The notes: generated from the sequence alone by a model not told the origin. 9,261 bases of DNA from DATGSF01 sp035302865 (GCA_035302865.1 DATGSF010000055.1:1-9261); one strand, 5' to 3'; positions 1 through 7,077 are shown, counted from the first letter of the stretch. Program-made: numbers and translations.

Positions 1-377
1 TGTTACTAAAAAATGGGGTATTGTATGGTATATACCAATATAATACTTCTTTTTTTATTGAAGTGTTTTGCGAAAATAAGAATGAACCTCAACGTGCTTG
101 TGAAGGGCAATGCCAAATAATGAAAATTTCAGAAGAAGAAGAAAGTCAAAATATAGCACAGGTTTTTAAATCTGCAAAAGCAGAAGTTTTATACTTGCCC
201 TCTTACTTTATTTCTACTCCAAAATCAATTGAAAAATCAATTGAAAAGTCATATTTACTTCCTAAAAATGATTTTTTTATTAGCTCCTTAATATTTAATC
301 AATTAGATAAGCCTCCAGAAAATATAGTTCTTATAAAACGTCTTTTATTTATTTGCACATTCCTTATTCTAAGTTAA
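1..377 (+). CDS. Small cysteine-motif protein of a putative copper cluster (5' partial)
   Basis: The frame is open to the left edge of the window, so the true start is probably outside it; the first in-window candidate is a TTG at 21, which I do not trust. The visible part reads a hydrophobic/aromatic stretch, then a motif of the form C-x-N-K-x-x-x-P-x5-C-x-G-x-C with Cys codons at 69-71, 99-101 and 111-113, then an acidic/Lys segment. From memory, short Bacteroidetes proteins with this C...CxGxC pattern often sit next to TonB-dependent copper receptors and usually end near a short I/VF-x-PP segment. A comparable IF...KPP segment occurs here around 290-317, but it is followed by about 18 more residues forming a hydrophobic tail. 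The three Cys could bind a metal. The exact function is unknown. The downstream lipoprotein starts 104 nt later on the same strand. The gene is well supported, its role only by context. Confidence 0.75.
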   Translation, partial: LLKNGVLYGIYQYNTSFFIEVFCENKNEPQRACEGQCQIMKISEEEESQNIAQVFKSAKAEVLYLPSYFISTPKSIEKSIEKSYLLPKNDFFISSLIFNQLDKPPENIVLIKRLLFICTFLILS

Positions 378-410
378 TCACCTAAAAGGAGTATGCTATT
401 ATATTCTATT

Positions 411-427
411 TGCAATATATAATTGCA
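411..427. promoter_or_regulatory. Short palindrome upstream of the lipoprotein gene (candidate operator)
   Basis: Perfect 6-bp inverted arms TGCAAT and ATTGCA are separated by ATATA, lying 54 nt upstream of the lipoprotein start and 33 nt after the preceding stop. There is no T-run after it, so it does not look like an intrinsic terminator; an operator for a metal-responsive regulator is one possibility. In such AT-rich sequence a 6-bp palindrome can occur by chance. Confidence 0.25.
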
Positions 428-481
428 TTTAATAGAATTCTTATATCACAATACATTACATAATTTTTAAAAAAAAAGTCA

Positions 482-1330
482 ATGAGAACTATATATCAAT
501 GGGCTATAATCGCCTTAACTACACTATTAATTATATCTTGTAATAAAGAAGATATCAAGGATAAGAAAAATGAAGATACATTTGAAAACTTGTATAAGAT
601 TACCTCACAAGATTTTGAAAATCACAGTTTAGAAATTTTTAGCACAGAAAAGCATTTAAATACGGGTTATAACAGCTTGTATTTTAGATTTATTTCTAAA
701 GAAGATGGTGATTATTTTATTCCAGAAAATTTTGATTGGGCACCAGTAATGTACATGCATGGCATGAGTCATGGAGCTCCTTCTGGAGAAAATTTGATAA
801 AAGTAAAACCTTATCAATATCTAGAAAATTATGCTATTTTTCAAATGGCTTCTGAAGGAGAAGATTATTGGGTCTTATCTTTAGAGTATGAATGGAAGGA
901 AAGAAACTATTCATTTGAAAAAGAAATTACTGTAAAACAAAATACAAGACAACGAGTAAGCGTATTTGATGGAAATGACAATCAATCTTATATATTAGCT
1001 TTAATAGAACCTAAAAATCCTAAAATTGGGATTAATAGCATTAAAACAGCTCTATATTCTTCCGAAGATATGCATCACTTTTTTCCTGTAGAAAATTATA
1101 CCTTGAAAATTGATCCCAGAATGCCAAGTATGGGCAATCATTCCTCTCCAGATAATGAAGATTTAATTCACGAAAATAATGGAATTTATAAAGGTAAAAT
1201 AAATTTCTCTATGACAGGATATTGGAAACTTAATTTTCAAATAATAAACTCGGAGGATGAGGTAATTAAGGGGGAGGAAATCACTGAAGATAATCCCAGT
1301 AGTACTGTGTATTTAGAAGTAGAATTTTAA
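482..1330 (+). CDS. Lipoprotein with two YtkA/FixH-like Met/His motifs, probable copper-associated
   Basis: A 282-residue exported lipoprotein. The N-terminus has a short basic/polar start, a hydrophobic core and a lipobox L-I-I-S-C with the lipidated Cys at residue 20. Two similar segments follow. The first (about 88-100) carries M90, M92, H93, M95 and H97 followed by G-A-P. The second (about 211-246) carries M214, M217 and H220 followed by S-S-P, then G-x-Y-x-G-x-x-x-F-S-M-x-G-Y-W, the typical end of YtkA/FixH-like beta-sandwich domains. Clustered Met/His on an exported protein suits periplasmic Cu binding, but this is inference. The ATG at 482 is used because it directly precedes the signal sequence; no strong ribosome site is visible, as is normal in Bacteroidota. 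It ends 12 nt before the TonB-dependent receptor, implying one transcript and a shared job. It could be a metallochaperone or surface partner of the receptor. Confident about lipoprotein, moderate on fold, low on exact role. Confidence 0.8.
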   Translation: MRTIYQWAIIALTTLLIISCNKEDIKDKKNEDTFENLYKITSQDFENHSLEIFSTEKHLNTGYNSLYFRFISKEDGDYFIPENFDWAPVMYMHGMSHGAPSGENLIKVKPYQYLENYAIFQMASEGEDYWVLSLEYEWKERNYSFEKEITVKQNTRQRVSVFDGNDNQSYILALIEPKNPKIGINSIKTALYSSEDMHHFFPVENYTLKIDPRMPSMGNHSSPDNEDLIHENNGIYKGKINFSMTGYWKLNFQIINSEDEVIKGEEITEDNPSSTVYLEVEF

Positions 1331-1342
1331 AAGATAAGAAAT

Positions 1343-3358
1343 ATGATTAGAAAGTATAGTATGTTTTCTTTTCTTTTGTTATTTTCTTGGAAAGTTAATG
1401 CAGGCTTTCCAAGTATTTCTATTTCAGAAGAAGAGGATTCTTTAATGAAAGCAATTAACTTACCTGAAGTGCAAATTTATGATTATCATAATGCAGCTGA
1501 GGATATAGAAAAATCTAGTGCAAGTATAGAAGAATATTTACAAGGAAATCATGGAATTCAAATGTTGCGAAGAGGAGCATATGCATCCGAATTGCAATTA
1601 AATAATATGTCACAAGAAAGGAGTATTTTAACTATTGATGGCATGCGTATTTATGGAGCTTGTACGGATAAAATGGACCCTATAAGTTCTTATGTTGAAG
1701 TTTCCAATCTGTCCAAAGTACAAGTAAATCAAGGACAATTTTCTATGGAAAATGGATCAGGAATTGGTGGTTCTATTGATTTTACTTTGAATAAAGCAAG
1801 TACATCTAGAGATTTTGTAAAGGCACAAGCTATGACAGCTTATGAATCTAATAATGCGCAAAAAATAGCTTTAGCAGGCCTATCTATGTCAAAAAAGAAA
1901 TGGGGCTTGGATTTGAATGCTAGTTTTCGTGATGCAAAAAATTATAAAGCAGGTGGAGGACATGAGGTTTTATATTCTCCATTTACAAAATGGAATGTGT
2001 CTGGAAGTATCGCGTATGCAATAAAGCCTAAAACAGAGTTAGGAGTTTCTGCAATTTATGATAAAGCTACAAATGTGGGTTATCCAGGACTGCCTATGGA
2101 TGTATCTTTAGCTGAAGCAAAAATATATTCAGCATTTTTAAAACATAGAAATTTAAATTCATGGATAAAATCTTGGGAACATAAAGTTTATTATAATGCA
2201 ATAACACATATAATGGATGATAGTCCTAGGCCAGTTGTTCCAATTAGGATGGATATGCCTGGCTGGTCTAATACGGCTGGATTTTATTCCCAAATCAAAA
2301 CTGAAATGTCAGAACATGCAAGTAATTTCAAATTAAGTGCTCATAGTAACTATTCTTATGCTGAAATGACTATGTATCCAGAAGATAAAAATGAAATTGC
2401 TATGTTTATGCTTACCTGGCCAGGCGTTCGTACTTCCGTATTAGATGTTTATATGGAAGATGCATGGCGATTGAATCAAAAATTTACATGGAAAAATAAT
2501 TTAGGATTAGCTTATGAGCAAAATTCTATTGAAGATACTTTTGGTTTAGAAAGCTTAGCTATTTTTTATCCGGAAATAGAAAATAAGAAGAAGCAATTTT
2601 TGGTACGATTATCTTCTGTAATGCAATATAAAAATAGAGATTTGACCTTGTTGACTTCTTTATCCTATGCAGAGCGAAATCCAAGTGTTTCAGAAGCTTA
2701 TGGTTTTTATTTGTTTAATAGTTTTGATGGATATGATTATATTGGGAATCCTTGCCTAAAAAAAGAAAAGGCTTTATCTTTTCACATGCATGCATCCTAT
2801 GAAAAGGAAAAACTAAGAATTCATTTTTCAGGGAATTATTTTACTTTTTGGGATTATATAGCAGCAGATGTAGTACCTGCATATGGTTCAATGACTATTG
2901 GAGCGAATGGAGTAAAAAGATATAATTCTATACCAAAAGCTTATTTACTTAATACAGCAATGGATGTGGATTTTCAAATCTTTTCTTTTTTGGAATGGAA
3001 AAATAAGGCAAGTTATAGTTTTGGAAAAGAAAATAATGCTTCCTATTTGCCCTTTATACAACCTTTTATTTTTGAAAGTGGACTGCATTATTATAGAAAA
3101 GACTTTTCCACTTATGTTTCTACTTTGATGCATGGTTCTAAAAAGAATTTTAATCCAAAGTATGGAGAAAAACCTGTAGATGCGTTTATGATTTTTCATG
3201 CTGGTATTTCTTATTCATTTTTATGGAATAAGCATAGTTTTCAAGTGAAAGGAGGTGTGGAAAACATCTTTGATACCTATTATACAAGTTATTCGGATTG
3301 GAACCGTATTCCTCAGATGGGTAGAAATATCTTTGTGAATATTTTATGGAATATTTGA
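1343..3358 (+). CDS. TonB-dependent outer-membrane receptor, OprC-like copper transporter
   Basis: A 671-residue outer-membrane receptor, close to OprC-family length. A signal peptide ends near residue 20 (V-N-A). The plug domain spans about 40-155: R-R-G-A-Y then I-D-G-M-R-I-Y-G-A-C-T-D-K-M-D-P, N-L-S-K-V-Q-V and G-S-G-I-G-G-S-I-D-F. The remainder is a beta-barrel, ending in the family-typical G-x-x-N-I-F-D-T-Y-Y-T and a final strand. No N-terminal carboxypeptidase-like domain is present, so this is not a SusC-type glycan importer. Residues C107 and M111 (CxxxM) and H289 and M291 (HxM) match in pattern and spacing the copper ligands reported for Pseudomonas OprC. Met-rich loops follow (R-M-D-M-P-G-W about 302-308; M-T-M-Y-P and M-F-M about 347-362). 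It would import copper across the outer membrane using TonB energy. It is preceded at 12 nt by the Met/His lipoprotein. Confident in family; copper specificity is strong inference. Confidence 0.92.
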   Translation: MIRKYSMFSFLLLFSWKVNAGFPSISISEEEDSLMKAINLPEVQIYDYHNAAEDIEKSSASIEEYLQGNHGIQMLRRGAYASELQLNNMSQERSILTIDGMRIYGACTDKMDPISSYVEVSNLSKVQVNQGQFSMENGSGIGGSIDFTLNKASTSRDFVKAQAMTAYESNNAQKIALAGLSMSKKKWGLDLNASFRDAKNYKAGGGHEVLYSPFTKWNVSGSIAYAIKPKTELGVSAIYDKATNVGYPGLPMDVSLAEAKIYSAFLKHRNLNSWIKSWEHKVYYNAITHIMDDSPRPVVPIRMDMPGWSNTAGFYSQIKTEMSEHASNFKLSAHSNYSYAEMTMYPEDKNEIAMFMLTWPGVRTSVLDVYMEDAWRLNQKFTWKNNLGLAYEQNSIEDTFGLESLAIFYPEIENKKKQFLVRLSSVMQYKNRDLTLLTSLSYAERNPSVSEAYGFYLFNSFDGYDYIGNPCLKKEKALSFHMHASYEKEKLRIHFSGNYFTFWDYIAADVVPAYGSMTIGANGVKRYNSIPKAYLLNTAMDVDFQIFSFLEWKNKASYSFGKENNASYLPFIQPFIFESGLHYYRKDFSTYVSTLMHGSKKNFNPKYGEKPVDAFMIFHAGISYSFLWNKHSFQVKGGVENIFDTYYTSYSDWNRIPQMGRNIFVNILWNI

Positions 3359-3360
3359 TT

Positions 3361-3392
3361 TGTCAGTTTTTCTCAAATGCTGTCAAATTGAC
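3361..3392. promoter_or_regulatory. TGTCA repeats and GTCAA-A-TTGAC palindrome upstream of htpG
   Basis: TGTCA occurs at 3361-3365 and again at 3381-3385, exactly 20 bp apart. The second copy is part of a perfect 5-bp-arm palindrome, GTCAA then A then TTGAC, at 3382-3392. It lies 12 nt upstream of the -24-like element of htpG. Two half-sites on the same helix face plus a palindrome suggest binding of a dimeric regulator of the chaperone gene, either an activator or a repressor. The regulator cannot be identified from the window. Confidence 0.4.
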
Positions 3393-3404
3393 TTAAATAA
3401 AGCG

Positions 3405-3422
3405 TTGGAATGGAGATTGCAA
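3405..3422 (+). promoter_or_regulatory. Candidate sigma-54 (-24/-12) promoter of htpG
   Basis: TTGGAATGGAGATTGCAA matches the sigma-54 consensus (TTGGCACN5TTGCA-like). The invariant GG is at 3407-3408 and the invariant GC at 3419-3420, separated by exactly 10 nt, and the TTGCA block is complete. The first block departs from consensus (AAT instead of CAC). Predicted transcription start is about 3431-3434, leaving a leader of roughly 32-35 nt before the htpG ATG. No good TAnnTTTG housekeeping element is seen in this gap. Confidence 0.5.
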
Positions 3423-3465
3423 TTGAATATAAATAGATAGTTAAATTTTATAAAATAATAAATAT

Positions 3466-5364
3466 ATGATGCAAGAACAAGGAACTATTTCAATTCATAC
3501 GGAAAATATTTTTCCTATTATTAAAAAATTTCTTTATTCAGATAATGAGATTTTTTTAAGAGAATTAGTGTCTAATGCTGTTGATGCTACGCAAAAAATG
3601 AAAAGATTAGCTTCTTTAGGTGAGTATAACCAAGAATTGGGAAATACAACTATTCAAGTGAAGCTAGATAAAGAGGCGAAAACAATTACTATTTCGGACA
3701 AAGGAATAGGGATGACAGCAGAGGAAATAAAGAAGTATATTAACCAAGTAGCATTTTCAGGTGCAACAGAATTTGTGGAGAAATACAAAGAAGCGAAAGA
3801 TGCACAAGAAATAATAGGGAAGTTTGGATTAGGTTTTTACTCTGCATTTATGGTTGCTGATTTAGTGGAAATTAATACTTTGTCGTATCAAGAGGAGGCA
3901 CAAGCAGCAAAATGGACATGCGATGGTAGTACATCCTTTACTATAGACGCAGGAGATAGAACAGAGAGAGGAACAGATATAATTTTGCATATTAATGAAG
4001 AGTCGGAAGAGTTTTTAAGTGAGGGTAGAATTGAAGAAATTTTGAAAAAATATGCTCAGTTTTTACCAGTTTCTATTCAATTTGGTACCCGTACACAGCA
4101 TGAACCGGACGGTGAAGATGAAGAAGGTAATACAAAGTATAAGGAAATTGAAGTTCCTAATATTATCAATAATACAGAACCTCTTTGGACCAAAAATCCT
4201 TCAGATTTAAAAGATGAGGACTATTTAGATTTTTATAGAGAGCTGTATCCTATGTCTGAAGATCCATTATTTTGGATACATTTAAATGTAGATTACCCAT
4301 TTGAATTGACTGGTATATTGTATTTTCCTAAAGTGCAAAATGAGTTTGAATTACAAAAAAACAAAATCAAACTTTTCAGCCGTCAGGTGTTTATTACCGA
4401 TGATGTACAGGAAATAGTGCCTGAGTTCTTAATGCTTTTACATGGGGTAATTGATAGTCCTGATATTCCTTTAAATGTTTCAAGAAGCTTTTTACAATCT
4501 GATGGAAATGTAAAGAAGATTAATAGTTATATCACTAGAAAAGTTGCTGATAAATTACAGGAATTATTTAAGGAGGATAGAAAATCTTATGAAGAAAAAT
4601 GGTCTGATATTGGCTTATTTGTAAAATATGGTATGTTGTCGGATGATAAGTTCTATGATAAAGCTAAGAATTTCTGTTTATTACAAAATACAGAAAAAGA
4701 AAACTTTACTCTAGATGAATACAAAGAAAAAGTTGCTCCTTTACAAACAGATAAAAATGAACAATTAGTTTATTTGTATGCTAATGACGTGAATAAGCAA
4801 TATCAATACATTAAGGCTGCTGAGCAAAAGAACTATGATGTATTATTAATGAATAGTCCAATTGATCAACATTTTATTGGATTTTTAGAACAGAAATTAG
4901 AAAAAACTAGTTTGAAACGTGTTGATGCTGACCTAATTCAAAATTTAATTGAAAAAGAGGAAGAGTTCGAAAAAGTTTTAAATGAAGATCAAGAAAAGCA
5001 AGTTATAGAAATTTATAAAAACACGATTAATAACGAACATATGGAAGTGAAAGTTACGGCACAAAGTCCGAACGATCCGCCAGTAACGATCACTATGGAT
5101 GAATTCATGCGTAGAATGAAAGATATGTCCAAAATGGGCGGTGGTGGAATGATGAATTTTTATGGAACTTTGCCCGATAAATATAATGTAAATATTAATG
5201 CCAATCATCCCATTATGCAGGATATCTTAAATAAAAATGATGAAGATAGTAAGCAAATAGCAAAACAATCTTTTGATTTGGCTTTATTAGCGCAAAATAT
5301 GTTGGATGGTCAAGCTTTAAGTGATTTTATAGAGCGTTCTGTTGAATTGATGAAAAAAAAATAA
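3466..5364 (+). CDS. htpG: Molecular chaperone HtpG (Hsp90)
   Basis: A complete 632-residue cytosolic Hsp90, an ATP-driven dimeric chaperone that folds and protects client proteins. The N-terminal ATPase domain shows R-E-L-V-S-N-A-V-D-A (catalytic-type E33, Mg-binding N37, D40), D-K-G-I-G-M-T with nucleotide-binding D78 (78-84), the lid glycines G-K-F-G-L-G-F-Y (118-125) and G-T at 169-170. The middle domain contains P-L-N-V-S-R-S-F-L-Q-S-D with the ATP-contacting Arg at 340 and Gln at 344. The C-terminal dimerization part includes a Gly/Met-rich turn (about 556-562) and N-A-N-H-P, usual in Bacteroidetes copies. Two consecutive ATGs (3466 and 3469) are possible starts and alter the protein by one residue. 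It lies 107 nt after the copper receptor with its own candidate sigma-54-type promoter, and a hairpin terminator follows 20 nt after the stop, so it is probably monocistronic. No key residue is missing. Confidence 0.98.
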   Translation: MMQEQGTISIHTENIFPIIKKFLYSDNEIFLRELVSNAVDATQKMKRLASLGEYNQELGNTTIQVKLDKEAKTITISDKGIGMTAEEIKKYINQVAFSGATEFVEKYKEAKDAQEIIGKFGLGFYSAFMVADLVEINTLSYQEEAQAAKWTCDGSTSFTIDAGDRTERGTDIILHINEESEEFLSEGRIEEILKKYAQFLPVSIQFGTRTQHEPDGEDEEGNTKYKEIEVPNIINNTEPLWTKNPSDLKDEDYLDFYRELYPMSEDPLFWIHLNVDYPFELTGILYFPKVQNEFELQKNKIKLFSRQVFITDDVQEIVPEFLMLLHGVIDSPDIPLNVSRSFLQSDGNVKKINSYITRKVADKLQELFKEDRKSYEEKWSDIGLFVKYGMLSDDKFYDKAKNFCLLQNTEKENFTLDEYKEKVAPLQTDKNEQLVYLYANDVNKQYQYIKAAEQKNYDVLLMNSPIDQHFIGFLEQKLEKTSLKRVDADLIQNLIEKEEEFEKVLNEDQEKQVIEIYKNTINNEHMEVKVTAQSPNDPPVTITMDEFMRRMKDMSKMGGGGMMNFYGTLPDKYNVNINANHPIMQDILNKNDEDSKQIAKQSFDLALLAQNMLDGQALSDFIERSVELMKKK

Positions 5365-5384
5365 GATTAATAAAAGCAGATAGT

Positions 5385-5418
5385 AAGAAGTGGGAGCCTT
5401 AGTGTTTCCACTTTTTTT
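5385..5418 (+). terminator. Rho-independent terminator after htpG
   Basis: Eight-pair stem: AAGTGGGA (5388-5395) with TTCCACTT-type arm (5406-5413), one G-T wobble, 10-nt loop, followed by a run of seven T (5412-5418) and further T-rich sequence. It can be extended outward by A-T/G-T pairs to 5385. It begins 20 nt after the htpG stop. It would largely separate htpG from the epimerase gene downstream. Confidence 0.7.
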
Positions 5419-5446
5419 ATTATTTTTAGTTATTAAAACAAACATA

Positions 5447-6361
5447 ATGCAAAACAAAATTTTAATAACAGGTGCGACTGGATTCATAGGGAAGCAATTA
5501 ATTCCTTTCCTACTTAAAAATAATTATAAAATACATGTGCTTACGAGAAAAAAAATTCCAACTACAGAAGCTAATTTAATTTATTTTCTATGGAATCCTA
5601 AAGAGGGAGAAATTGATGTAGCTGCATTTGAAGGGGTAGATACTATTATTAATTTAGTAGGTGCAGGAATTGCTGAAAAACGCTGGACTTCTGCTAGAAA
5701 AAAGGAATTATTAGAAAGTAGAGTTCTAACTCTTAAATTATTAGAGCAATATATTAAGAAACATGAATTTCCAATAAAAACACTGATTTCCTCATCCGCA
5801 GTAGGGTATTATGGTGCTATAAGCTCCGAGCGAATTTTAGAGGAGCATGATGAAGTCGGTAAGGATTTTTTAGGAAAAATAGTAAAAGATTGGGAAGAAG
5901 CTGCCTTTGCTATGGAAAAATTAGGACTTCGTGTTTTGTGCCTTAGAAAAGGTGTGGTAATTGGAAAAGGAGGAATTTATGCTAAAATGGCTCCTTTGGC
6001 AAAAAGAGGAATTAATCCAGGTTTAGGAAAGGGTAATCAATATTTACCTTGGATTGCTATGCAGGATTTGCTGGCATTATATAATTTTATTTTAAAAAAT
6101 CCTGAAATGCAGGGTGCTTATAATGTTGTTGCTAGTGAACATTTAACTATGAATCAATTTTCACAATCACTATTACATTCCTTTAATAAAAAGAGTTTTT
6201 TCCCGAATCTTCCTTCCTTTTTATTAAAAATTATTTTTGGGGAAATGGCTATTATGTTTTTAGAAGGGACACGGGTTTCTAATCAAAAATTAAAAGCTTC
6301 AGGATTTGAATTTAAATTCGATACATTGAAGGAAATCTTTTTGAATTTAAAAAACAATTAA
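5447..6361 (+). CDS. TIGR01777-family NAD(P)-dependent epimerase (YfcH-like, SDR39U1-like)
   Basis: A 304-residue extended-SDR protein of the cytosol. The Rossmann nucleotide-binding motif T-G-A-T-G-F-I-G is at residues 8-15, directly after the start. The family signature N-L-V-G-A-G-I-A-E-K-R-W (69-80) and S-R-V follow, then S-S-S-A-V-G-Y-Y-G (115-123) containing the catalytic-type Tyr region, R-K-G-V-V-I-G (167-173), and P-W-I-A-M-Q-D-L (201-208). The C-terminal DUF1731 segment reads L-E-G-T-R-V-S-N-Q-K-L-K-A-S-G-F (272-287). Substrate is unknown for this family. A longer reading from GTG 5390 would add 19 hydrophobic residues, but that codon lies inside the htpG terminator stem and would displace the Rossmann fold from its usual N-terminal position, so ATG 5447 is preferred. 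No promoter is clear between terminator and ATG. Nothing is truncated. The next 74 nt before the repeat region show no gene. Confidence 0.93.
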   Translation: MQNKILITGATGFIGKQLIPFLLKNNYKIHVLTRKKIPTTEANLIYFLWNPKEGEIDVAAFEGVDTIINLVGAGIAEKRWTSARKKELLESRVLTLKLLEQYIKKHEFPIKTLISSSAVGYYGAISSERILEEHDEVGKDFLGKIVKDWEEAAFAMEKLGLRVLCLRKGVVIGKGGIYAKMAPLAKRGINPGLGKGNQYLPWIAMQDLLALYNFILKNPEMQGAYNVVASEHLTMNQFSQSLLHSFNKKSFFPNLPSFLLKIIFGEMAIMFLEGTRVSNQKLKASGFEFKFDTLKEIFLNLKNN

Positions 6362-6435
6362 ATATTTTTATAAAAACATATGTTTACTTGAAGAGTGGAA
6401 TTGAGGAAAAGAATGTTATGTTTGTTGGGAACGTT

Positions 6436-6467
6436 TAAATTGAGAAATTGAGAAATTAGGAAATTGG
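6436..6467. repeat. Left block of four 8-bp repeat units (GAAATT orientation)
   Basis: Four consecutive 8-mers: TAAATTGA, GAAATTGA, GAAATTAG, GAAATTGG. They carry the GAAATT core, i.e. the reverse complement of the AATTTC core of the long array that begins directly afterwards. The last two units (6452-6467) are identical over 16 nt to 7084-7099 on the far side of the four-helix-bundle gene. The stretch 6362-6435 between the epimerase gene and this block shows no gene; it holds one TAnnTTTG match at 6417-6424, a possible Bacteroidota -7 element without a convincing -33 partner. Confidence 0.85.
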
Positions 6468-6475
6468 TAAAATTC

Positions 6476-6704
6476 AAGATTTCTGTATTTCAAGATTTCA
6501 AGATTTCAAGAATTCAGTATTTCAAATTTTCAAGATTTCTGTATTTCAAATTTTAAGATTTCAAATTTTAAGATTTCTGTATTTCAAATTTTAAGATTTC
6601 AAGATTTCAAGAATTCAGTATTTCAAATTTTCAAGAATTCAGTATTTCAAGATTTCAAGATTTCTGTATTTCAAATTTTCAAGATTTCAATACTTCAAAG
6701 TTTC
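6476..6704. repeat. Tandem array of 29 degenerate 8-bp units upstream of the four-helix-bundle gene
   Basis: The sequence divides without gaps into 29 units, 26 of 8 nt and three of 7 nt. The main word is AAGATTTC (11 copies). Others are TGTATTTC (4), AAGAATTC (3), AGTATTTC (3), AAATTTTC (3) and its one-base-shorter form AAATTTT (3); the last two units are AATACTTC and AAAGTTTC. All but the three short forms end in TTC, giving strict period 8 unrelated to codons. AAGAATTC is always followed by AGTATTTC, and TGTATTTC always follows AAGATTTC. A 44-nt stretch at 6492-6535 recurs exactly at 6593-6636, showing internal duplication. The array ends 13 nt before the ATG of the gene at 6718. There are no spacers, so it is not a CRISPR. 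Confidence 0.95.
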
Positions 6705-6717
6705 TAAAAAATATATT

Positions 6718-7077
6718 ATGAAATATGATAGAAAAATAACAGATAGAACTTTTGATTTTGCTGTTGAAATAGTAAATCTTTGCAGTAAATTAGAAAAAGA
6801 AAGCGTGGTTGCAAAAATTGTGCTAACTCAATTAGTACGTTCCGCAACATCGGTAGGAGCTAATATTGAAGAAGCACAAGCACCTCAAAGTAGAAAAGAT
6901 TTTATTCATAAAGCATCTATTTCTTTAAAAGAAGCGAGAGAAACATTGTATTGGTTAAAAATCCTAAAAAGTTCAGAACTAAAAAAAATTAATAATATCG
7001 ATGGTTTAATTAATGAAGCAGATGAAATAGTAAGTGTCTTGACGATAATGATTAGAAATGCGAAAGGGAGGCTTTGA
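6718..7077 (+). CDS. Four-helix-bundle protein (23S rRNA intervening-sequence protein / S23 family)
   Basis: A 119-residue, almost wholly helical protein, the usual size for this family. Signature segments are L-V-R-S-A-T-S-V-G-A-N-I-E-E-A (39-53), S-R-K-D-F (58-62) and the helix K-E-A-R-E-T-L-Y-W-L (71-80). Relatives are encoded inside intervening sequences of 23S rRNA genes in some bacteria and, in many Bacteroidota, as free-standing genes; the Avd protein of diversity-generating retroelements has the same pentameric four-helix-bundle fold. Biochemical function is unknown; nucleic-acid binding is suspected for the fold. Here no rRNA, reverse transcriptase or variable repeat is adjacent. Instead the gene is flanked by 8-bp repeat blocks in opposite orientations: the array upstream ends 13 nt before the ATG, and its TGA stop is formed within the first downstream unit. 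An hsdR-like remnant follows. ATG 6718 is supported by family length. Confidence 0.93.
   Translation: MKYDRKITDRTFDFAVEIVNLCSKLEKESVVAKIVLTQLVRSATSVGANIEEAQAPQSRKDFIHKASISLKEARETLYWLKILKSSELKKINNIDGLINEADEIVSVLTIMIRNAKGRL

Noticed and set aside
2945..3199. Minus-strand open frame within the receptor gene
   Set aside because: Antisense shadow of a clear coding region; no recognisable domain.
4978..5208. Minus-strand open frame within htpG
   Set aside because: Antisense to conserved HtpG codons; His/Ile-rich composition is typical of shadow frames.
5390..5446. GTG-initiated N-terminal extension of the epimerase with a hydrophobic stretch
   Set aside because: The GTG is inside the htpG terminator stem, and the Rossmann motif follows immediately after ATG 5447, as is usual for the family.
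6476..6704. CRISPR array
   Set aside because: Units are 8 nt and contiguous with no spacers, and no cas gene is present.
6718..7077. Intervening sequence inside a 23S rRNA gene, or a diversity-generating retroelement Avd
   Set aside because: No rRNA sequence flanks the gene, and no reverse transcriptase or template/variable repeats are in the window.
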